A stretch of 12,400 nucleotides of DNA from Niallia sp. FSL W8-0635 (GTDB taxonomy: Bacteria; Bacillota; Bacilli; Bacillales; Cytobacillaceae). Every line of letters starts with the position of its first letter. Position 1 is the stretch's first letter. The position numbers were made by a program, and so were the translations under genes. Positions 11,293-12,400 of the stretch are shown in pieces. The notes under the pieces are model-generated. The model was not told where the DNA came from and did no database searches. It was given only the letters and a program-made list of their open reading frames with translations. The stretch is taken from NCBI RefSeq assembly GCF_038007965.1, contig NZ_JBBOYD010000003.1, positions 1-12,400 of the forward strand, read 5' to 3'.

Positions 11293-11685
11293 ATGTTGAA
11301 AGTATGGGATTTACACAAAAAATTATATGATGCTCGTTGGAATGGTGAAGAGGAAACAAATAAGACAATGGAGCAGCTGGAAAATGAATTTGTAGACTTG
11401 GCCACTAAAGAAGGAATTGCTATGGAAACAATAAATGAAATGTTAGGTCAGCTCTATATTCCGCCTTATCGATATGATACGTTACCAGACCATTTAAAAT
11501 ACTCTAATTCAGCTAAAAAGGAAAATGTAGGGCGTCCGTCTATGGGAGTCACTAAAAAGGTTTCTATAACCCTTCCAGACGATATATGGAGCAAAATAAA
11601 GAGCGATATTAAGGATAAGGATTTAAAATCTATGTCTGCTTATTTTAGAGAATTAGCTTTGGCTCATTTTAAGGAGGAAGCATGA
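11293..11685 (+). CDS. Ribbon-helix-helix DNA-binding protein, 130 aa
   Basis: The C-terminal part (about 86-126: GVTKKVSITLPDDIWSKIKSDI...KSMSAYFRELALAHF) is a typical ribbon-helix-helix: one strand KKVSITLP for DNA contact and two helices for dimerisation. The N-terminal 80 residues are acidic and helical (DLHKKLYDARWNGEEETNKTMEQLENEFVDLATKEG) and not recognised; they may bind a partner. RHH proteins on plasmids act as copy control (CopG), partition (ParG/Omega) or antitoxin regulators. The operator-like repeat in its own promoter supports autoregulation. It overlaps the next gene, and three genes form a tight operon. Confidence 0.75.
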   Translation: MLKVWDLHKKLYDARWNGEEETNKTMEQLENEFVDLATKEGIAMETINEMLGQLYIPPYRYDTLPDHLKYSNSAKKENVGRPSMGVTKKVSITLPDDIWSKIKSDIKDKDLKSMSAYFRELALAHFKEEA

Positions 11686-11906
11686 TGAAAAAATTAAAAA
11701 TTTATATGGAAAATGGGGAATTTGTGATAGAACATGTTAATTCGTTTGGAAATGGTACAAAATGTTCTTTTCTATCAGAAAATGGGTTGAAAGAATCTTT
11801 GGATTCTTATGCAGCTGTCATCGATCAATATGAATTAGAGGTATCAGATGAATTGTGGGCAATGGTTATTAACTACGTAAGTAGTGAGGAGTTCCAAAGA
11901 AAATGA
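11685..11906 (+). CDS. Protein of unknown function, 73 aa
   Basis: ATG at 11685 overlaps the previous stop codon by one base and sits 7 bases behind AAGGAGG; the ATG at 11682 is 4 bases from it and less likely, though possible. The product (MKKLKIYMENGEFVIEHVNS...) begins with a beta hairpin and ends with a helical acidic part (SYAAVIDQYELEVSDELWAMVINYVSSEEF). No known motif. Translational coupling to the RHH gene suggests a common function. Confidence 0.65.
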   Translation: MKKLKIYMENGEFVIEHVNSFGNGTKCSFLSENGLKESLDSYAAVIDQYELEVSDELWAMVINYVSSEEFQRK

Positions 11907-12316
11907 TTTGTTCTTATTGCGGGCAAGAAAATAGCAGCTATGCAAAAACATGTTCTTTTTGTGAAGTACCATTAAAAGTGAAAAGACCGAAACTAAATGG
12001 TTTTATGTACTTGGAATTATGCGAAAGACCGTTTTCGGTTTTGGTTTCTTTTCACACATATGATCTTTTAGTTTTGCTCCGACTGGTGAGAGAAAAGCGG
12101 ACAAGTTGCTACCACCTCATGAGAACCGTTCAGAAGGCTCCTGACGGGGTTGTGGTTCCTGATGATATAAAAGGATTGGCAGAGAGTGAATATCGCCTTT
12201 ATACCGCCCGTATGAAGGTTATAGAGGGTATCTTGATTGATAGAATGGGTTATAAACCGAAAAGAATTGATGATAAATTACTAGAAAGATTAAAAGAGAA
12301 GATAGAAAAAGACTAG
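11903..12316 (+). CDS. Zinc-ribbon protein of unknown function, 137 aa
   Basis: The start overlaps the previous stop by ATGA. The N-terminus is a clear zinc ribbon: C3-S-Y-C6 and C17-S-F-C20. A beta-rich region (MYLELCERPFSVLVSFHTYDLLVLLRLVREKRTSCYH) and a helical, basic C-terminus follow. C36 and C69 are extra cysteines. The family is not recognised, although zinc-ribbon proteins of this size are common on Firmicute plasmids and phages. Third gene of the RHH operon; a terminator hairpin begins 48 bases after its stop. Confidence 0.68.
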   Translation: MICSYCGQENSSYAKTCSFCEVPLKVKRPKLNGFMYLELCERPFSVLVSFHTYDLLVLLRLVREKRTSCYHLMRTVQKAPDGVVVPDDIKGLAESEYRLYTARMKVIEGILIDRMGYKPKRIDDKLLERLKEKIEKD

Positions 12317-12364
12317 AAAAAAAGGGGAAATATTGGTAGGGTTAGGTTATAAAAAAAAGAAAAA

Positions 12365-12400
12365 GAAACCTTCCTAGTTTTGTCGGACTCCGAAGGTTTC
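12365..12400 (+). terminator. Probable terminator, cut by the window end
   Basis: GAAACCTTC (12365-12373) pairs with GAAGGTTTC (12392-12400). The T-run expected on the plus strand is beyond the window; the A-rich stretch before it would serve as T-run for the opposite strand. Confidence 0.65.

Noticed and set aside
12333..12377. 14-codon TTG frame with a lysine run after the last gene
   Set aside because: Too short, and it runs into a terminator hairpin.
1..12400. Insertion sequences or transposase genes
   Set aside because: No transposase, no terminal inverted repeats with target duplications seen; cassette edges are better explained by Xer-like sites.

Overview
The window looks like part of a mobilizable plasmid from a low-GC Gram-positive bacterium (Bacillales or Lactobacillales). 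The evidence is the AT-rich sequence, strong AGGAGG-type ribosome binding sites, frequent TTG/GTG starts, a MobQ relaxase with an RSF1010/pSK41-type oriT, a RepL-like winged-helix protein and a MerR-HTH/DUF3967 plasmid protein. No conjugation pore genes are present, so transfer would need a helper element. I cannot name the species.

Layout. 1-1600: a RepL-like gene (98-727) with its terminator, a palindrome-rich 360-bp non-coding region that may hold replication or control sites, a 49-aa zinc ribbon and a 62-aa unknown protein. 1605-4242: mobilization region, with the MobQ relaxase on the minus strand, a 250-bp array of hairpins ending at the nic sequence, and a divergent TraD/MobC-like accessory gene. 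4279-6408: a cargo block of two Sec-secreted proteins of unknown function and three very small membrane proteins.

6440-9978 is the most interesting part. Three 28-bp sites resembling dif/pdif (XerC/XerD targets), all in one orientation, delimit two cassettes. Cassette 1 carries an SOS-like promoter driving an unknown CxxC protein, plus a HigB/HigA-type toxin-antitoxin pair with its own promoter and a large dyad operator. Cassette 2 carries a minus-strand Abi_2/AbiF-family HEPN protein. Directly behind it is a consensus sigma-A promoter, a GC-richer hairpin-forming stretch and an intrinsic terminator: a predicted ~140-nt non-coding RNA. This matches the recently described idea of AbiF HEPN toxins paired with ncRNA antitoxins, proposed relatives of Cas13. 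The protein also has an unusual beta-rich insertion before the catalytic RxxxxH motif.

10213-12316: plasmid backbone, with a MerR/coiled-coil DUF3967 protein (partition-like), an orphan VbhA-like antitoxin lacking its usual glutamate, and a tightly overlapping operon of a ribbon-helix-helix protein, an unknown 73-aa protein and a zinc-ribbon protein. A 19-bp palindrome here repeats one near the RepL-like gene about 9.8 kb away.

Working together, the rep, partition-like and mob genes would keep and spread the plasmid. The HigBA and AbiF/ncRNA cassettes would stabilise it or defend the host against phage, and the Xer-like sites offer a way for such cassettes to be gained and lost.
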